Shown piece by piece: positions 61,974 to 64,000 of a stretch of 64,000 nucleotides of DNA. The stretch is from Wuchereria bancrofti (lineage: Eukaryota > Nematoda > Chromadorea > Rhabditida > Onchocercidae). Location: positions 5,492,667 through 5,556,666 of the forward strand of contig SSBO01000007.1 in assembly GCA_005281725.1 (NCBI GenBank). The letters run 5' to 3'. Position 1 is the stretch's first letter, and each line of letters starts with the position of its first letter. Under the pieces are notes generated by a model. The model saw only the letters and a program-made list of their open reading frames with translations. It was not told the DNA's origin and did not search any database. Made by a program: the position numbers and the translations under genes.

Positions 61974-64000
61974 CACATTCGATTGGTGTCCACACAAGGG
62001 ATGACAGCCGAATGGAATAACAATAGCGCGAGAGATGAGTGACCTTGATGCGCCAGTAATGAGATCGACCGTGTATGTATGTCAAGAAGAAGTGATACGT
62101 AACCTCAGAAAGTAAGAGACGGCACATTTTATTTTATTATGCATAGAACTGATTTTTTTCAATCATTCTCGACACCGCGATCTTTTCGAGATTCCATAGT
62201 TTGAAGTTTTAGAAGAGAGATTTCCATTGGAATTTTTTCAACTTTCCATGAAGAAATACAAACAAACATTCTTTCCATTTTTGTAACTTAAATTGTTAGA
62301 CTTGTAGTTTACATAGCTTATCAAATTTTCACCGATATCTTATCTAGGATTTAAGGTTGAAACTGCAGTGGTTGTGATTTTAATTGAGTACAAAAGTATT
62401 CAAATTTCTACAACTTTTTGTTTCGTTACAACTTTTTATTTTTACGCGTTAATTTTTGTTTGCCTTCTTCAATGTTGTTTTGATTCCTATTTCACAAGTA
62501 TTTTTGTGATAAACCAAGAGAAATTTGATCTTCAGCAGTGAAAAAAACCTTTGAAAAGCTCTTCAGAACAGAAAAATGGACGAACAAATTGAAATTCCCT
62601 TGGTAATTTGAAAATAGGAAGAATTGAAAAACTAATTCTAGTCTCATGAGACGAAGTGCACCAATAAATTTGCCATTAAAAATTTCTGTTTTCACCTTAC
62701 ACCCTTCAAATACATAAGTAAATGCAATACTTCAGAGGTACTCTAACTTCACACACTTAACTGTAATTGCATCGGTTTGACAATAACAATGCAAACCTGG
62801 ATAAGCAAACAAAAACTTCAATTTTCCAAGAGTCTGTGTGGTCCGATTGACAGGGAACAAATATAGTTGATGAATGACACTCTTTTTAAAACTTCGGTCC
62901 CATAACTCCGGTCTCAGATTTTTTTCGTTAAACATTTATTGCATACCAAAGCAGGTTCTCACTGCTCTCACTGTAATTTCTTGTAATTTTTGGTCGTTAT
63001 TACGTTGCTTTTTAAGGCTAAGTGATGAATAAGAATTTTAAAATTTGGCTTCTGAAGGATGCAAAAATTTTTGGTGTAATATTTCTGTTAGAAATTGGAA
63101 ATGTTAAAGCATGCGGGATGATATTATTGTTTTAGATCTGTGACGAAACTAGCTTTAATTGATATCATCAGTCGCTTACTATTGTATGCACTGAAAATAG
63201 TACTCGTGTCTTTGTCACATCCTAGAGTCTTTGCCTAATTATTGACCGTTACTGTTTAAAATAAAATAGGACTGTTAGATAACGAAATATAATAGATAGT
63301 TTGAGTAGGAATTGTTGACTTAGAAGCCTTATCAATGTTTATGTCGGAATTGAAAGCAAAATAGAAATGTTTGGTTTTTGATTTCTCACAATCACCATTG
63401 ATTGTTTGCTTGTTTATCACATTGATGCATTCATTACTGTAACTGTTTAGCGAAGGCTAATTAATTCACCAATTTAACCAATTTTTATCCCTCGAAGGGA
63501 GATGAAACATTTGATAATGCAAGAAGCTTCCAGCAAGTTTTTGAAGACCACCGCTAATTTCCTTGTCATTAACAGTTAACCAATAATAAAAGTCTTAGTA
63601 TGACCCTAAATATGTATCATAACTTATCTCTTTTGGTTTGAATTCTGCTTTCATTATACATATGTTTATGTATTAAAAATAATAGAAATTTATTTCACTA
63701 TGAACAAATATTTAAAACCTTTTACAATTGTTAAGTTAATATGATAACATTCCGTTTCATATTTCCCCGGGATATCATTACCGATCTACTGATTTTCCTC
63801 ATTTATATTATTAAAGGCACGATTGGTTATATACTTTTGATATAACAAATTGTAAATCTATAAGTGTTACATCAAAAAATAATGCCTCTTTTCCATTTTA
63901 ACTTTGAGAAACAAAAATCGGATGATAATGCAAATACTTGAAGCTTGAAAATAAAGTATCGAATGAAAAGCGAAAAATGATTTCAATCGAAATGATTGTC
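61974..64000. other. Upstream region of the FKBP gene and right window edge
   Basis: The FKBP promoter should lie just right of 61973. Apart from a low-confidence two-exon candidate at 62492-62935 (-), I see no coding sequence. 63.0-64.0 kb is AT-rich spacer. Confidence 0.4.
62492..62935 (-). CDS. Possible two-exon small gene, unknown product
   Basis: An ATG-initiated frame at 62935-62797 (MFNEKNLRPELWDRSFKKSV...) ends at a TATCCAG|GTTTGC donor with a one-base overhang. A second open frame at 62703-62492 follows a TTTGAAG acceptor in the matching phase and runs to a stop, giving about 116 aa. Residue use is only moderately coding-like, and the second part is Phe/Leu-rich, which also arises by chance in AT-rich DNA. 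No domain, signal peptide or family is recognised. Treat it as a hypothesis. Confidence 0.2.

Overview
The window reads as nuclear DNA of a nematode, most likely a spirurid/filarial (clade III) species. It is AT-rich, the genes carry many small exons with GT/AG introns and TTTCAG-type acceptors, and the protein repertoire is nematode-like. An 11-N scaffold gap lies at 7828-7838. The family assignments come from motif recognition by eye; no database search was run. Exon coordinates were derived by following open frames, splice consensus and phase. For the seven named multi-exon genes every exon joins in phase.

Layout: (1) 4097-7033 (-), mitochondrial branched-chain 2-oxoacid dehydrogenase E1 beta subunit. 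(2) 7600-8066, a 228-base segment with an ATTC microsatellite, present as two identical copies on either side of the N gap, probably an assembly artefact. (3) 11789-13985 (-), a PAR/CES-2/NFIL3-type bZIP factor with a CAG-encoded glutamine tract, followed by about 9.5 kb without a gene. The gene-proximal part of that stretch is strongly enriched in AGGTCA nuclear-receptor half-sites. (4) 23493-26845 (+), a rhodopsin-family GPCR of the GnRH/AKH-receptor (GNRR) type. (5) 28416-29755 (-), a FoxF/LET-381-like forkhead factor. (6) 34777-45107 (+), a large protein of about 27 exons and 1300 aa with two doublecortin domains, an acidic linker and about five PLAT-like modules. (7) 48.9-53.2 kb, scattered coding-like exons I cannot assign. 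(8) 55115-57485 (+), a TMEM200-family two-pass membrane protein. (9) 58413-58592 (-), an intronless 59-codon ORF. (10) 59130-61973 (-), an ER-resident FKBP with EF-hands and a C-terminal KDEL. One of its introns holds a diverged, roughly 200-bp piece of eukaryotic 28S rRNA.

The genes do not form one pathway. Themes are developmental transcription (bZIP, forkhead), neuroendocrine signalling (GNRR), microtubule/axoneme biology (DCX-PLAT), mitochondrial branched-chain amino-acid catabolism and ER protein folding. The observations most worth following up are the intronic 28S fragment, the AGGTCA cluster beside the bZIP gene, the DCX-PLAT architecture and the unassigned coding signal at 49-53 kb.
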